Of a stretch of DNA of 64,000 bases, positions 1-12,268 are shown piece after piece. Below the pieces are notes generated by a model, which had not been told where the DNA came from, did no database searches, and worked only from the letters and a program-made list of their open reading frames with translations. The position numbers and the translations under genes are program-made. The stretch lies in assembly GCA_033032175.1 (NCBI GenBank), contig CM065320.1, positions 10,602,001 through 10,666,000 of the forward strand, read 5' to 3'. Origin of the DNA: Saturnia japonica. Taxonomy: Eukaryota; Arthropoda; Insecta; Lepidoptera; Saturniidae. How positions within the stretch are numbered: the stretch's first letter is position 1; each line of letters begins with the position of its first letter.

Positions 1-1442
1 GAACTGCAACGTAGGAATCACCACTCTTGAAAATAGCTTCAATCAGCTTTGCACTTTATACTTCCGTTCAATGATTGTTTGCCTTATTGCTTAAACTATA
101 TTACCATGTCCTCTTGTCCTACATATAATAAAAATTAACCGCAAGTGTAAGTAAAAGTTTATTTATAATTCATAATAAGTTCATAACTTACCGAGGTTTT
201 CGGACATAAATATTTTGTATGGAACGGATATTTCGTACCCAGAGTTTCGTATCATGAAATTTCAAAGATTTTTGCGAACGTTATCTAGTTTCATAGTGTC
301 TTATAATCTTAGATACAACAGTGATATTACTTTTGTGTATGAATATTATCAACTAGTACATATTTACAATCACATTTATTATATCAGGGACAGCAAATTG
401 TGGGTAAAAAAGCTGATTGACTCAAGAAAATATTATAGTTTCTCATGCGTAATATCTAAATTTGGATTTATTAACGAAACTCGATGGTTGAATATCGCCG
501 AGCAAATTTGAAAGCACCTGCACAGTAAATGTTATTATCTCATTAGAGGTGCCCTTTTGGTTCCCTCAATTTGTAGCAAACAAACGGAATTTTAATATTA
601 TTTCTGTAAAGTCTTGTGTTCCGTAATCCTAAGGCGCTTTGTGTTTAAGGACTCGAGGAAACAGCCGGTTGTTTCTGAAATTTATATTTTTGTTTATCTT
701 GTTTAACGGATATTACGTAATTATGTTTTAATATACTCGTAAATGGCTTATTACTTTTTTTATTATATACTAACTCATGCGTTAGCTTAACAAAACCAGA
801 CGGAATATGGAGATGAGGCCGAATATATTGCCTGTACTCACTTGTTATTCATGGCTAAATGTTATAAATTAGACGACTCTAAAACACAAATAAAACATAT
901 TTAACACAGACGTAAATAAAAATAGTAAATTTTATATCATAAGAACATAAGTAAGTCCCAGTATAATAAATTCACTGGTAATTTTTGGTTATCTAGAATA
1001 ATTAAGAATTTCAACTTAAGAAATTTAAAGTCACAATTTACGCATCTTTTTAAATACCTTGAATTACAATTGAAATTAAAAATCTTAGACTTAAATAAGT
1101 TTAGGAAATCACAATGAAAGTACCTGAAAATATATAGTTAAATAAAGAAAATCCCACTTTTTCAGGATCTAAATCGAAACCAATTTCGAGGGTAATATTT
1201 CACGTGGCCCTCACCTATCGAGATCTACTTGTATCTAGATAAAGCAGTCCCTTGGTGGACGTTGGAACTCGGATAACAATGCAATTTCACGAGGCCTTTA
1301 ATAGTGTAAAAATACTTCAATAATGTGAAAGGAAAGAAAGAAATGATTTACATCTGAAATCCATATTGTTTTTAATTTATTTATTTACTTATTTTTCATA
1401 TTTATGTAAAACCTTTAGTAATTTATTTAAATTTATCAATTA
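1..1442. other. AT-rich stretch, no feature recognised
   Basis: No coding region or known repeat could be supported. A 98-codon open frame at 215-511 has no recognisable motif and is probably chance. Confidence 0.5.
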
Positions 1443-1692
1443 CAGTGTAAACTCTTTATAACGAAACTCAAAGGACTGAGCATTTTTTGTCGTTATAGAG
1501 AGTCAATAATATCGATAATAAATATTTACTGTCTAAAAATATGAACACATTTCTTCGTAATAGAGAATGGCGTATCGCTATAAACAGTGTTTCAATATGT
1601 GGGTTTTAACGCAAACCAACCAAGTTGGGCTCACTTCAACGTTATAGGGAGTTTATCGTTATAAAGGATAACGTTATAAAGAGTTTACACTG
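1443..1692. mobile_element. 250 bp MITE, pogo/Tigger-like
   Basis: The two ends are a perfect 21 bp inverted repeat (1443-1463 and 1672-1692) beginning CAGTGTAAACTC and containing TTTATAACG. The element is flanked on both sides by TA (1441-1442 and 1693-1694), the target duplication of the Tc1/mariner/pogo superfamily. The CAG start followed by a TTATAACG core resembles Tigger/pogo ends. Further GTTATA words lie just inside the ends. There is no coding capacity, so this is a non-autonomous element. The superfamily is supported by the TA duplication; the pogo branch is inferred. Confidence 0.8.
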
Positions 1693-1694
1693 TA

Positions 1695-2730
1695 TATACA
1701 AATCATAATTTCGAATTTAAACTTAATTCAATTCAATTATGATTTATTTCAAACTTCTATGCTTTTTTTTCAAAACGTGACTGTACTGACGCCCTTCCGG
1801 TATACAACTTAATTGCTAGCTACATCAAACAAAATACATGAAAGTAACTAAGCCAAGGGAAAGTCCAAAATCAGAAAGTAAGTCACTGCGTTAATAATAA
1901 ATATACGTCATCATCGCATTATTTTTTTTCTAATTTATATCGATATTTCTGGTACCAATATGTCTGACTGTGAAAGTCATGTAAAATCAAGATTAATATT
2001 TATTTGAAAATACATTTTCACTTTAACCATAATATTTCCCCCAAATTCTGATCCAATTTTAGTCTGCATTGTCAGTTAACTTGATTCTAGCGTAACTCGG
2101 TAGTGACGTTTCCCGCTTACGTGGAAACGTAAATGTTTCTGGCATCATGTTCCGCATGCCGAGCAAATGCCAGTCAGACAAATTGAGTGTCGCGATAGTG
2201 GAACGACAGACTTACTTGAGATTGAACGAGGTAGGTATGTGAGTATTTACTAGTACAAAGTGTTGCCGGAGTTATTTCTTATTTAAATTCTGTTCCCAGT
2301 AATAACTACGAGTTACAAGTTACAGACAGATCAATTTTTTTTTTTACTTCTGGCTTGTTCGTTGTTTTATAGGATTTAAGATGTTATGGTATTTTTATTA
2401 CTGATTATGATGTTTGCTTACATTTATTTACTAGTCTACATTAATGACGTTTTATAAACAGACGCGTTATACTCTCAATAAAAGCAATTTGAAGACGTTA
2501 CAAATTTTGTTATCAGCATATTGAAACAAAAGAGATAGGAAATCACAGCGTAAGGCGGAAATTCTGTTGTTGAAAAGTATCGTCTAGCTGACTCCGGTAT
2601 CAAATTGAAAGTGAACTGAGGGCACCCACCATTCACAATGACATGCAAAGAGTGTCAATTCCGTATCTACTTATAAAATATCATTGGTCTACATATATAA
2701 AAATCAATGAGATTCAAACACCGTTTCAAT
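1695..2730. other. Mostly unassigned, possible 5' exon inside
   Basis: No coding region is visible. A slightly GC-richer island at about 2090-2235 is described separately as a possible non-coding first exon. Confidence 0.4.
2176..2229 (+). promoter_or_regulatory. Possible TATA-less first exon with splice donor
   Basis: An Inr-like TCAGAC (2174-2179) would place the start at about 2176. Sequence ending AACGAG is then followed by GTAGGT at 2230, a good insect splice donor. Upstream lie a CRE-like TGACGTTT and TTACGTGG, as often seen in promoter islands. No TATA box or convincing DPE is present. This is a pattern match only and could be chance. Confidence 0.2.
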
Positions 2731-2835
2731 AGGGCACAGAGAAATTTCTATCTGTTTGGGGCAATTCGACTGGTGGAATACCCTCAACCTAAAAGAAGAT
2801 CGCAGCCAAATAGCCTAGTCTTGTGTATCTATTCA
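2731..2835 (+). mobile_element. CR1-type LINE 3' UTR fragment
   Basis: The words GACTGGTGGAATACCCTC and GATCGCAGCCAAATA match the copies at 10.3 and 34.8 kb. I know this segment as part of the 3' UTR of lepidopteran CR1-type LINEs. Only about 100 bp remain and there is no coding sequence. Confidence 0.6.
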
Positions 2836-3891
2836 TAATATATATACATACATACAACCTGTAGGAATAATAGAAATAAAAAACGGGATTTTTAAGATTT
2901 ATCAGTAATCACAGAGTCTGCTCTGAAAATCCATGATATTTCAAAAGGATATAAGTATAAGTAAGAAACATTCAGAAAATATTATAAGTATAACCTATGC
3001 ATTTGTTTGCCTAATTTATCTGCATGCATTCAGAAAACTTTTCGAAACAAAACTGTCTCACTTTTGACGTCTAGTTCAATCTTGTTACATTTTACCTTGA
3101 ATTTTATTTAATATTCAATAACCCTTAATAATAAACCTTGATTATTTAATTATTCTCTAAATAAATAAGTTATATCTTACACAGCTTCATGTTAATCGGT
3201 AAAACAATAGGTTGAACCAGAAAATTAAGGGAGCGTGTTGTTTGAACATATCGAATTAGTTATATAAATGTTAGTGTACCCTCATAAACGTCAAACGAGT
3301 CGGACACCCACCCGCGTTGGGTTTCAGTGACGTCATTACGCATTAGAACGGAAGTTTGTACAATGTAGTGTTTTACAAAAACGGCAAGTCTTTGCTATGT
3401 GCTAAACGTGGAAAGCAAATACAAGTAGTATGTTGTAATTATGCGTTGACTATCACAAACTATATAGACTATTTTTTCATAATTGAGTATGAAAGATGAA
3501 AAGATAGGTAGGCTAGAAGCAAGGTACATCATTATTATCTTATTATATTAAGTTAGCAATTCTTGTTTAAAAATATATAATTGGGTTCTCGGAAACAGCT
3601 CCAAAGATTTCGATGAAACTTTCATTTACATTCCAAGTTTACCTAAATAGGTATTTTTCTTTTTTTGTTTATAGAATATCGAGGACAACTTGGTCACCCT
3701 GATATTATTTTTTAATACAACAAAGCATAAATTCGTAGTTTATTTAGTCACATGTTTGGAATTGATTATGAATTAAATTTTAAAAACCAACTGTTAACAC
3801 TTTAATGTGATATATTTAAAAAGACAATAATTATGATTCCATTGCAATATCTTGTAACTAAAAAATTGTATTATATTGTGTTACGTATTAC
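2836..3891. other. Unassigned AT-rich sequence
   Basis: Short TA/TACA microsatellite runs occur near 2840-2860. No gene or repeat family was recognised. Confidence 0.4.
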
Positions 3892-3897
3892 AAAATT

Positions 3898-5484
3898 TGT
3901 TAGCGACGCATAGGGCTAGGCGTGGTGATTTAGGAAATAACGTGGACAATTAGTTGAAGGTATAAGTTGCTAGGCTTAAGGAATAAGCATTTACATACGA
4001 ACAATCGTTGATTTACTGTTTTTATATAAAAGAAATAAAGTGTAGGTATTTAAAGACACTAAATAAGCAGTAATAATGGTTTTATAACATTTTAATAAGA
4101 ATTTAATTAGATATCGGTAAATTACGTGTATTTCTGTAAGAATAATAATAACATAATAGTCGCAACGCGCCACGCCGTAAGCCGTGCTACTAGGAAATGT
4201 TGGAGTAACTGGTGAATAGAGGCCATCATTCCGTCGCGCTCCAACAGGGGTATAGATATGGGGCTGTTGCGGCCAAGCAGCAAACGCTATTTAAGAAAGA
4301 AGACTCTGAAGACCAAAGTCGAAAAAGCAAACGCGTATTATTCCACCGTCTCTCTAAACAGAGCGTGTCAGCACCCACGCCCGCGTAACCACCGTTCTCT
4401 CTGCAGAGGACGGGCGGTCAACTTCGCTCCCGCACACCCAGCACGTCCACCCTCTCTAGCGGCAACCCAAGCCCAGGTCCGTTCCTCGGTGTGAAGCCCT
4501 TGGGTCAGGCAGCCGCCCGCGCGATACAAGTGACACTATACGTACATACTTAGCTACCCACATACAACATTACACACGTATGAACATACACATGTGCACA
4601 CCACACAGGTACATGGGTTTTGTAAGAGACCTTCTTTTTCTTCTTTGCTCTAGTTAGTGTAGAAACACCTTTCCGATCACTAAATACACATACGCATGAT
4701 TCCCTCCTTCCTCCCAGAAGGAGGGGAACATACATATGAGTATATGTTAGTTAGCTCGAATTTGTAGGAGTAGGGAAATTAGCCAGAACGCGACCTATTC
4801 GCATGCGCGACGACCGCCCGAGCTCTGGCACCCTCGTGCGAGTCGTTGAAAAATTTCACGGTTGAGTGCTCTAAGCGCTCGCCCCCAAGTTCGGTGAAGC
4901 TGTAAAAGCCGCAGCAGCTTCAGGGCCCCTAAGGCTAACAGTATAGTCATTTCAAAAAAAAAAAGACTGAAGACTTGCAAGAAGCTCCGTGTCAAGACAC
5001 CTCCGAAATCGAAGCACTGGATAGTATTAAGAATTATTGTAAGCGTCTATTCTTCTTGTGAAGATTGAATACAACGACTTGATTTTGGTGTTCGTGTGTT
5101 ATTATCTTTAAGAAATCTTTCATCCGCCAGCGACCCAGTCCACTTAGTTTTCCGTAGCTACACCAGTGCCACGCCTCCGTATAGGCACCTCACTGCGTGT
5201 GTGCCGTTCTGTTTCGCTCTCTTCACGCCTGGTAGGTTCGAGTGTGAACAGAGTTGGTCGCACGTAGTGAGTTCGGCGTGCGCACACTGGTTTGCAGCTC
5301 ACTGTTCACCGTGGGGCGCATCGTCATCGTCGAGTACCTACCGTGTACTAGAAATGATCAGGCGTCGCGCCGCGCCGCGCTACACTTTCGTTGTGCAGGC
5401 CCTATCGGTACTGTTATCGTTATGCGTAGCTAATTATTGTTAGGAGCGTAACATTGCGCTGTTAGGCTTCGTTGCGCCCGTTTT
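3898..5484 (+). mobile_element. LTR-like element copy 1 (TGTTAG...GTTTT)
   Basis: The unit starts TGTTAGCGACGCATAG and ends GCGCCCGTTTT. It is flanked by AAAATT on both sides (3892-3897 and 5485-5490); a 5 bp AAATT duplication with the unit ending in A fits equally well. The first ~90 bp and the last ~400 bp (about 5060-5484) match the reverse complement of the element at 51962-53151. Positions 4305-4990 match the reverse complement of 12940-13835 closely (about 90 percent by eye). A TATA-like CTATTTAAG at about 4288 precedes the conserved part, and an internal A tract lies at 4954-4965. This fits a solo LTR with U3, R and U5, but the 3' end is not CA and no internal retrotransposon genes are present. 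Open frames inside (4258-4494, 5096-5443) are not convincing proteins. Confidence 0.6.
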
Positions 5485-5490
5485 AAAATT

Positions 5491-6119
5491 ATTCATTGCC
5501 GATAAATGTTACATAGATTAATTAGGTATAAGTAGATATTTAGCTATTTTTAAGAGAACAAGTAGTATATTATTGCCCACTATTGTTGAATATAGTATTA
5601 CTATGAATAATAGCTCATAAACTTTAAAAGCAGACCCTACTATACCACCGTAAAGTTCTATGAAATAAATTATATGTTTTTTTAGAATTTCTAAAGTATA
5701 ATATATTTTCACATAGTGATATTGGTAAATACATTTAAATAATCTATCTACTTTAGCGGTTGAAAAATGGAGTTAATCGTAGTTCGACACCCCCTACATA
5801 AAGTATTGCCCAGTGAACACGTTACCTTACCTTGACTATCACACACAAGACATACAAGGGTCATCATAGCGTTTTGTTATACACATAACATAAAACTGAT
5901 ATAATTAGTGATCTTTAAGTTATGTCATACTCTATGATGTTAATATAGCATCATACTGATATAAAAATATAATTTGAATGTGTTTATGATGGTCGCAATC
6001 TAGTTACTGATGATAACAACATTTAAAATAAATATAACTCTACTTAAAAAGCGAAACTTTGTATCATCCAAATGACAACAGCAAAAGAAACGGACACCTA
6101 CACTACTTTTGATGTTTTG
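5491..6119. other. Unassigned AT-rich sequence
   Basis: No coding region or recognisable repeat was seen. Confidence 0.4.
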
Positions 6120-6370
6120 TTATTATTTATAGGCTTAGCGTTTGGCAACAATCTCACTCGATATTAAGTGACGATGTGGCTCAAGTTGGTAACACGCTAA
6201 GCTATCAAGTGCAGCCGCCGGGACACACCTATAATCGCTTAGGGACGGATTTTCAACGTGATGGTGGTAACTAGCCAATCGGGCTTTAGAAAGCTCAGGT
6301 TCATTGTAAGGATTCAAACTCACGTTGATAGACGCTGTGGCTGTACACGCTATCACTGGGCCATCACTGT
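6120..6370 (-). mobile_element. tRNA-derived SINE, family 1, copy a
   Basis: Read on the minus strand, the copy begins GGCCCAGTGATAGCGTG (box A-like) and continues with CAACGTGAGTTTGAATCC (box B-like). The body follows: GAACCTGAGCTTTC, CTAGTTACCACCATCACG, CGGCTGCACTTG and GAGCCACATCGTCAC. The same ordered blocks occur at 16.0, 36.4, 48.7 and 51.7 kb. A 73-codon minus-strand open frame inside is an accident of the repeat. Confidence 0.7.
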
Positions 6371-7088
6371 AATGAGCAATTCAACAACGCAAGCTATAAT
6401 ATACTTTGTAGCAAAATTTTGATTACTGAAGAAAACTTCAAGAGCCGTCGTAAGCGAGACCTTAAATTTTATTTTAAAAAGAATCTTCTCGAAACAACTG
6501 TTTGTATGACATAAAAAAATATCCGTAGTATTATCTTCCTTCGAGGTAAAAATTATTTACAACGTCCGCGAAAGCCTTTCACGAGATTCGCTCCCAAAGT
6601 GTCTATTGTGTTTTAGTACAAAGACTCGACAGGACGTATCTTTCGGCAATCCACTGTGGCAATTTATTTTGTAAATATACTCCATCATTTGTGGTTTAAT
6701 AAAACATTGTTCTCTTTCATTGATATTACAAATTATACAACTGCTTATTCACTGTTTAATTATAGTATTGAAATATTTATTAGTAATTATATAATTTAGT
6801 AGAACAGCTTCAATATTAATATAGGAATTTTGTTTAGAGTTTTGTAAGTTTAGATTTTGTTAGTATATTGTTATAACTATTCTAAATTCTCTCTTAAATT
6901 TTATTCTCTCATGAGTTGTTTTTTGCTTCTAAACTTCTTAAAACAGCACTGAGAATTAGAAAATGTATATTTTATGGATCATTATAACATTATCAAAATG
7001 TAATAAATACAAATTTTGCAATAATGATTACTACTAGTGGCTACTAAAGTGTACGTTTGGTGCACCCTTAAATTAAAATTACAATATA
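6371..7088. other. Unassigned AT-rich sequence
   Basis: No gene or known repeat was recognised. Confidence 0.4.
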
Positions 7089-7092
7089 TATA

Positions 7093-7319
7093 TGTGGGAT
7101 GATGGCAAAAGCTTAGATGCCGAATAAAAAAAAAGAAAAGTAACTCGCGTCGATAATAAGATAGATGGCGACACGAGGGATTGAAGAATGACGTTTGGGT
7201 GAGGACGGTGTGTTTTGTAACTGCTGTAAGATTGTGATTTTAAGACGAATTGTTTGTGTATTCCTGTAGTAAAGACGTTTTCCAGTTAATTAGTGTTTTT
7301 TCTTTGTCTACGTCCCACA
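7093..7319 (+). mobile_element. Short solo LTR, possibly copia-type
   Basis: The 227 bp unit starts TGTGGGATGATGGC and ends CTACGTCCCACA, giving canonical TG...CA ends with a 7 bp terminal inverted repeat (TGTGGGA). TATA flanks it on both sides, compatible with a short target duplication, although the flank is low complexity. An AATAAA lies about 30 bp in. The length and TGTNGGGA-like start recall Ty1/copia LTRs. No internal region is present, so a solo LTR left by recombination is the simplest reading. Orientation is inferred. Confidence 0.5.
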
Positions 7320-9112
7320 TATATGTATATAAATATATCTTTAATATTTCAGCTTCTTGGCATTTTTTACGACATAACATACAAAAAAGGAGTGGTACAC
7401 TATATCGCTACGGGATTTAGAGATTGACGCATGAACTGTTTCATTAATTTAGCAAGCTCTAAGCCTGATAAAACGAATAATAAATTACAATGGTCAAGTA
7501 GGATTTGAGATTACGGTTATAATATTAGTGAGTTTAAAATTTCTGTTTTTTTTTTTTGTTTTCTGGGAGGACATCACAACTGTGCCAGACTGGACCGCAA
7601 ATACAACACACCATAGGCAACGCTCACCATATTGGCACGCTCAGGCATGTCATGTACCGTGTATATCTAGTAATCCGGGAGTTGACAAGATTTGGAAAAT
7701 TGTTTTAAAACTTTATATTTATGTTGTAAATAATACCTATGATTAATATTTTTTCATTAATACATAAAAAAAGGAATAAAAAACATTGTTTAATTTAAAC
7801 AAAAAACAGGACACTAAAACGCGCCATTATGGTGCCGTGACGCTATCTTTTTTTATATGTCATTTTGTATGATATCAGTGACAAATGTAACAACTTACGC
7901 AAGCGTCTAACGGTCGTATTTCCTGAATGGTGACGTCACATTTTCTAATTGACGTTTCAAATCACGTGACTCCCAGACAAATAATATAAATTTTCCAAAG
8001 GGAAAATTAAATAAATAAACGATTACTTTTTCCAAACTTGTTTTGTTTTAGGCATTTTATATATAGAGTAATGTTACTCAATAATTTACTTTAATTTTTA
8101 AACATACATTCAGTAAATTAAGCAGGGTGTTGCGTTTTTCGGCGCGTATTTCGAACTGACTATATTGTTGACCGCTTTGTTTAGGGATCAACCAGTTTAT
8201 ATCTATCTGCCGAGAGGCTTGCTGGTATGACAGTAATGGAGTGCTAATTAATCTATTGGTGATAGTAAGAAAAAAATATTTTCATCCAAATAGATAACAT
8301 TCCTCATACCGTAAAAGACTTAGCGACGAATTTCAAATAAAACGTTTTCTTTTATATCAAAAGTGAATGAAAGTGCAAATCGTTAAAAATATTGTAATGA
8401 GTTTGATTTCCATTTCTTTTGTTATTTTATATACGTCCCATCTGAGATTCATGTCCGAGTAATCAGCAGGACTCAAGTCAAAGCGTATGTCAGTCGAGGG
8501 AAACTCTATAAGTAAATTATTCCGAGTCACGTACAGACTCGAGTGAGTGAGGCTTCAGGCTTACACTGAAATTTTAATTACACATCGGATGGGAGTCATG
8601 TGGAATGGAAAATATTTCTGAATGTTGAAATATCTCATACTGCGAATTAGGCGCTTTTTTGGTGCACATTTTATTTAAGGTTTTAGAGTTTTGAAAAGTG
8701 GATAATGACTTTTAATGCGTGGATTTGAAATATGTGTGTTATTTCCGCAGGGTTTGTTCCGCGTGTTTTAAGGCATAACATTTAAATATTCTTATCTCAT
8801 ATATGTAGGTACCATTCATGCTGTAGATTCAAACATGCGTTTTATTAGCGCATATAATATATTTTAGAGGAGTCGAGTAAACCATGAAGAAATAGGAGAA
8901 AATAAACCGAGTTAGCAGAAACTAATTTAGCGAAACTGGTTTAGGAATCTGTTTCAGTTTGCTATTTCTATATAGTGCAGAGTGAATATAACTTGGCAGG
9001 AGTTAGTTATTGAACAATAACCAACAAGTAAACACGTCTCATTCTCATAATTTCTCGACCGGCAGTTACATCTCATAGTGGATGTTAACATATAAATGAT
9101 ATATCTATAAAA
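7320..9112. other. Unassigned AT-rich sequence
   Basis: No coding region stood out. A phrase near 8190-8225 (ATCTGCCGAGAGGCTTGC) recurs in similar form near 25160, hinting at a shared but unidentified repeat. Confidence 0.35.
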
Positions 9113-9470
9113 CTAGCGATCGCCCTAAGCTCGAAATTCAACCAGTGACTTTTTGATCATAGACTATTTTCCGTTTGATACTTACAGTATTCATAAACAA
9201 TAAGTATTATCTACATCACTTGCTGTCACTTTTCGTTGAGTGCCAATGTCAATATTTTGGGGGGTTTAAGTTCAATGGCATTGGTCGGGTTAGGATTCGC
9301 AGTATTAATTTATTTTATTTAATATATTAGTAACAGATATTATACATAAATTTTAGCTTTTTGCACTCTTTCTCCATATAAACTTTAACCATGCCAAATC
9401 CCACAGTCTTCCGTGCACGCAATACGCTTAAAAAGGTACCGAAAGCTGTTGCTTCACGTATTAATATAAA
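9113..9470 (-). mobile_element. CTAG-ending Helitron-like repeat, family Y, copy a
   Basis: On the minus strand it runs from TATTAATACGTGAAGCAAC to a 3' end of GGGCGATCGCTAG. Four copies in the window share the ordered blocks CATGGTTAAAGTTTATATGG, CCAATGCCATTGAAC, CAAAATATTGACATTG and AAAGTGACAGCAAGTG. The CTAG 3' end and absence of inverted termini fit a non-autonomous Helitron. This is inferred from the ends only; no Rep/helicase is included. Confidence 0.55.
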
Positions 9471-9724
9471 GATACCTATTCTTAAAGGGTTAATATAGGC
9501 ATTATAGGCAACATAGGCATAGGCAAACGGATTTGTATTTTAGTAAAATTTTTACATTGGAAGCTCACGTCATTCTTTAATTGATAGGGTTTAAAAATTA
9601 TTGATAAATATCTATAGGTACTTTTATAAAACGTAAAAAAAGCGAAATCCAATTTTTTTATTCCCAACCGATTTTGATTAAATTTTGTTCACAGTAAGTG
9701 TGTGTATGACATTCCTCAATTGAT

Positions 9725-9850
9725 AGGTAAGTACAAGGGTATCATGAAGAGATATTTATGCAGGCCAGCATGACAGCGGCGAGCGCCGATGGGTTTCGAT
9801 CTCTCGGTGGTCATCGTTATGTTTGGATTGTACTGTTCTTACTATCAGAG
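9725..9850 (+). mobile_element. CR1/jockey-type LINE ORF2 C-terminus and 3' tail
   Basis: A short frame (K-G-I-M-K-R-Y-L-C-R-P-A, stop) is followed by GCGGCGAGCGCCGATGGG and a GTTTGGATTG tail. The same ending occurs at 54.9 kb (F-K-G-N-V-K-R-Y-L) and, inverted, at 20.5 kb (N-V-R-R-Y-L-C-R-L-A, stop). It matches the last residues of lepidopteran CR1/jockey LINE ORF2 proteins. It is heavily 5' truncated and not functional. Confidence 0.6.
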
Positions 9851-10289
9851 CAAGTAGCGTCAAAACTACTAAGAAACTACTATAAAAAAGAGACGAATAT
9901 AATTACAACGAAACGCGTGCTGACCCGTAGGGCATCGCTAATATATGTCTTTGTGTCATAACCATGAGTTGTGATAGTAATATTAAAGATCTCAACTATT
10001 CTTATCGGAGCACCGCGTCTTCTTATTTTCGAAATTCAAAGAAATGTGCCGGTAATTTCTTAGAAATTGTACGCACATTTCTTTTACAATGTTGTCAATC
10101 AGTCAACGCCAGTGTGCGTATTTCCTTTTCCACTTTTCTCCTCACTTTACTGATTTGATTGAAAACTTCCTTACCCACACCTGAGACATTGAGAAAAGCG
10201 AAGCATTATTGGAAGTTACATTTTCAGATAGTGGTTCTGAGTTCGATATAATTACACATATTGTTATTCCGAATTATATATATTACATA

Positions 10290-10415
10290 TATAGTCCATC
10301 TGGTGGAATACCTCCACCCCCCAGAAGGTCGCAGCCAAATAATCTTGGGTTGTGTTCCTGCGGGAAGTAGGTTTTCCAGAGCTCCTTGGAACTGCTCCTC
10401 CAACATTTTAGTAGG
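10290..10415 (+). mobile_element. CR1-type LINE 3' UTR fragment
   Basis: CTGGTGGAATACCTCC, AGGTCGCAGCCAAATAAT, CTTGGGTTGTGTTCC and GGTTTTCCAGAGCTCC occur in the order seen in the 34.8 kb copy. Non-coding; the open frames on both strands here are incidental. Confidence 0.65.
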
Positions 10416-10796
10416 TTTACAAATTAACAGGTCGAAAGTGTGATATAACGACAGAAACAAATTAGCCGTTGATAATTCATATTTAAGTTATAGTATCATG
10501 ATTTTGTTTATTTATTAGACTTAACATCAAAAATTCTAAATTATTAGGCCTCTTGTCAACGGCGCAGTTTCTTAGCCGTACGGTGTGTTTGTCGCACCGT
10601 AGAAATAATCATGTGACTTCCGAAGAAATGGAGGCTAGGTGCGGGCGGCTCAGTTACGTTTTTTCCTTGGCAAGCAACGAGAGTCATGAATCCTTAAAGA
10701 AAAAGGTCATTGCTTATTACAAGTATAGAGAACTCAAAAAAGGTTTTTTTTCGATACACTCGATTTTAGATAAACGGGATCCCGCAATATAATAAG

Positions 10797-11286
10797 TATA
10801 TTGAAATGATTGAAAGAATACAATGTATGTTTATTAAACATCTAAATTATAAATTTAATAATCAGTCCTTATTTCCTAAATTACCCTCCCCACTTAAACG
10901 TAGAATGGAAAGAGATTAGATGTTTCTATTTAAATTAGTTAATAATTTAAGTGATTCACTTTATCTTCTTGGAGAACTCAGGGTTTAGATGCCCTAGGTC
11001 CAATGCCAGAAAACAATATTTATTTCATGTGCCGTTAGGAAAAACGAATTATTATGTTGCTAACACTTTCCTATATAGAAAATATAATTTGAATAATTCA
11101 CATTTCAATGACTGTGATATATTCAATAATTCTTTTGATTTTTATAAAAAAATAGTAATTGCCAAATGTGATAACATTAATAGTTTAACTTAACGATCGA
11201 TAGATATTATGATTTTATATTTCTCTTCCTTTGACTTTTCATAGTTATACTACATTTATATTTAGTAAATAAATTATTATTATTTC
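10797..11286 (+). pseudogene. Jockey/CR1-type LINE ORF2 C-terminal remnant with 3' UTR
   Basis: From 10797 one frame reads Y-I-E-M-I-E-R-I-Q-C-M-F-I-K-H-L-N-Y-K, then L-K-R-R-M-E-R-D, a stop, and F-K-L-V-N-N-L. A frameshift near 10975 leads into a second frame ending at 11193 that contains R-C-P-R-S-N-A-R-K-Q and F-H-V-P-L-G-K-T-N. These are characteristic of the segment after the reverse transcriptase domain of insect jockey/CR1-type LINEs, where the ...ERIQKKF..., ...VPR..ARKQ... and ...F.VPL.RTN... blocks occur in this order. The reverse transcriptase itself is missing through 5' truncation. A short 3' UTR ends near ATTATTATT at 11286. Dead fragment. Confidence 0.75.
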
Positions 11287-12268
11287 AAACTAATCTAATA
11301 CGGTATGCGTTTTGTTATTATTTTATTATATATGAGGAAACTATTGGTTTATGAGTTTGTTATTTACGATTAGTTTTAAGTATTATGATCTGTATATTTC
11401 CCTTAATAATAAATAAATTAATTAAGATTTTTTTTAATCATCGATAATTATATCCCAAAATATAGGCCTTCCATTTATCAATGTATAAAACTAAATCAGC
11501 GTACGTTAGCTGTCACGAAAATAATTGACGCCGTGAAAACTAATGTAACGGATACCCATAGACTCCGATACAACACTAACGACCATCTCTACACACAGCA
11601 AATCAACCATAATTTCTCACGGTAAAAAAACGTGTGCTAAAAAGAGGCCTTTAGTGTTCGTTCACAATCTACCGATAGTTTATAAATTACTGGTTCATAC
11701 AATAGATTAGTTGACTCTTTTTTAAAGTAGGTTTTAAATTATTAATTATTGTCCGATTAGAAGAAAAAGAAATGGTACTAGAAAACCGCAATAAATTATT
11801 TTTTATGTTTACTTTTCGTAAACAAGCGAAAACGCTATCAGTTACAGCAGAGATATAATCTCTGCTGTGACGTCATACGGCTCGAAAACAAACATTTGGC
11901 ATTTAGTAAACGTTCATCATTGTAAAAATCTCGATATTTTTTTATACCATAAATGTCAATGTCATTGCACAGACTACATAGTAAATTTCTCTCGTATAAG
12001 ATCTGAAATGAAAAGTCTAAATTGAAAACATGTAGCCATCTTTCATTTTTAATAACTGAAATGGATAAATATTGATTTCTTAAGTCAAATACTACAGAAC
12101 ATATTTATTTATTGTACTAAATTCGATACGAGTCAAGTAGTCTATTATCCGGTGACATAAATATAAATTTATTTTATCACCTTAATAGAAACTCGCCCCA
12201 TGTAATACATTCTGAAATAAAAGTTGACAACGATGATAATTACAAGTCAAACAAAACAACTTGCCTCA
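11287..12268. other. Unassigned AT-rich sequence
   Basis: No gene was seen. A short perfect hairpin (CAGCAGAGA / TCTCTGCTG, about 11847-11870) is followed by TGACGTCA-like sequence; significance unknown. Confidence 0.4.

Noticed and set aside
215..511. 98-codon open frame
   Set aside because: No recognisable domain, AT-rich composition biased to Tyr/Phe/Ile as expected by chance, no promoter or splice context.
4258..4494. 78-codon plus-strand frame with Arg/Pro/His-rich tail
   Set aside because: Lies in the LTR-like element. The inverted copy reads similar residues only because the DNA is repeated; no known domain and the frame is not preserved as a whole.
5096..5443. 115-codon plus-strand frame
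   Set aside because: The homologous part of the 52 kb copy does not keep the frame, so it is unlikely to be a protein.
5441..5453. LTR 3' end at GAGCGTAACA
   Set aside because: It gives a canonical CA end but no target duplication there, whereas AAAATT at 5485 matches the left flank and the homologous 52 kb element ends at the equivalent point.
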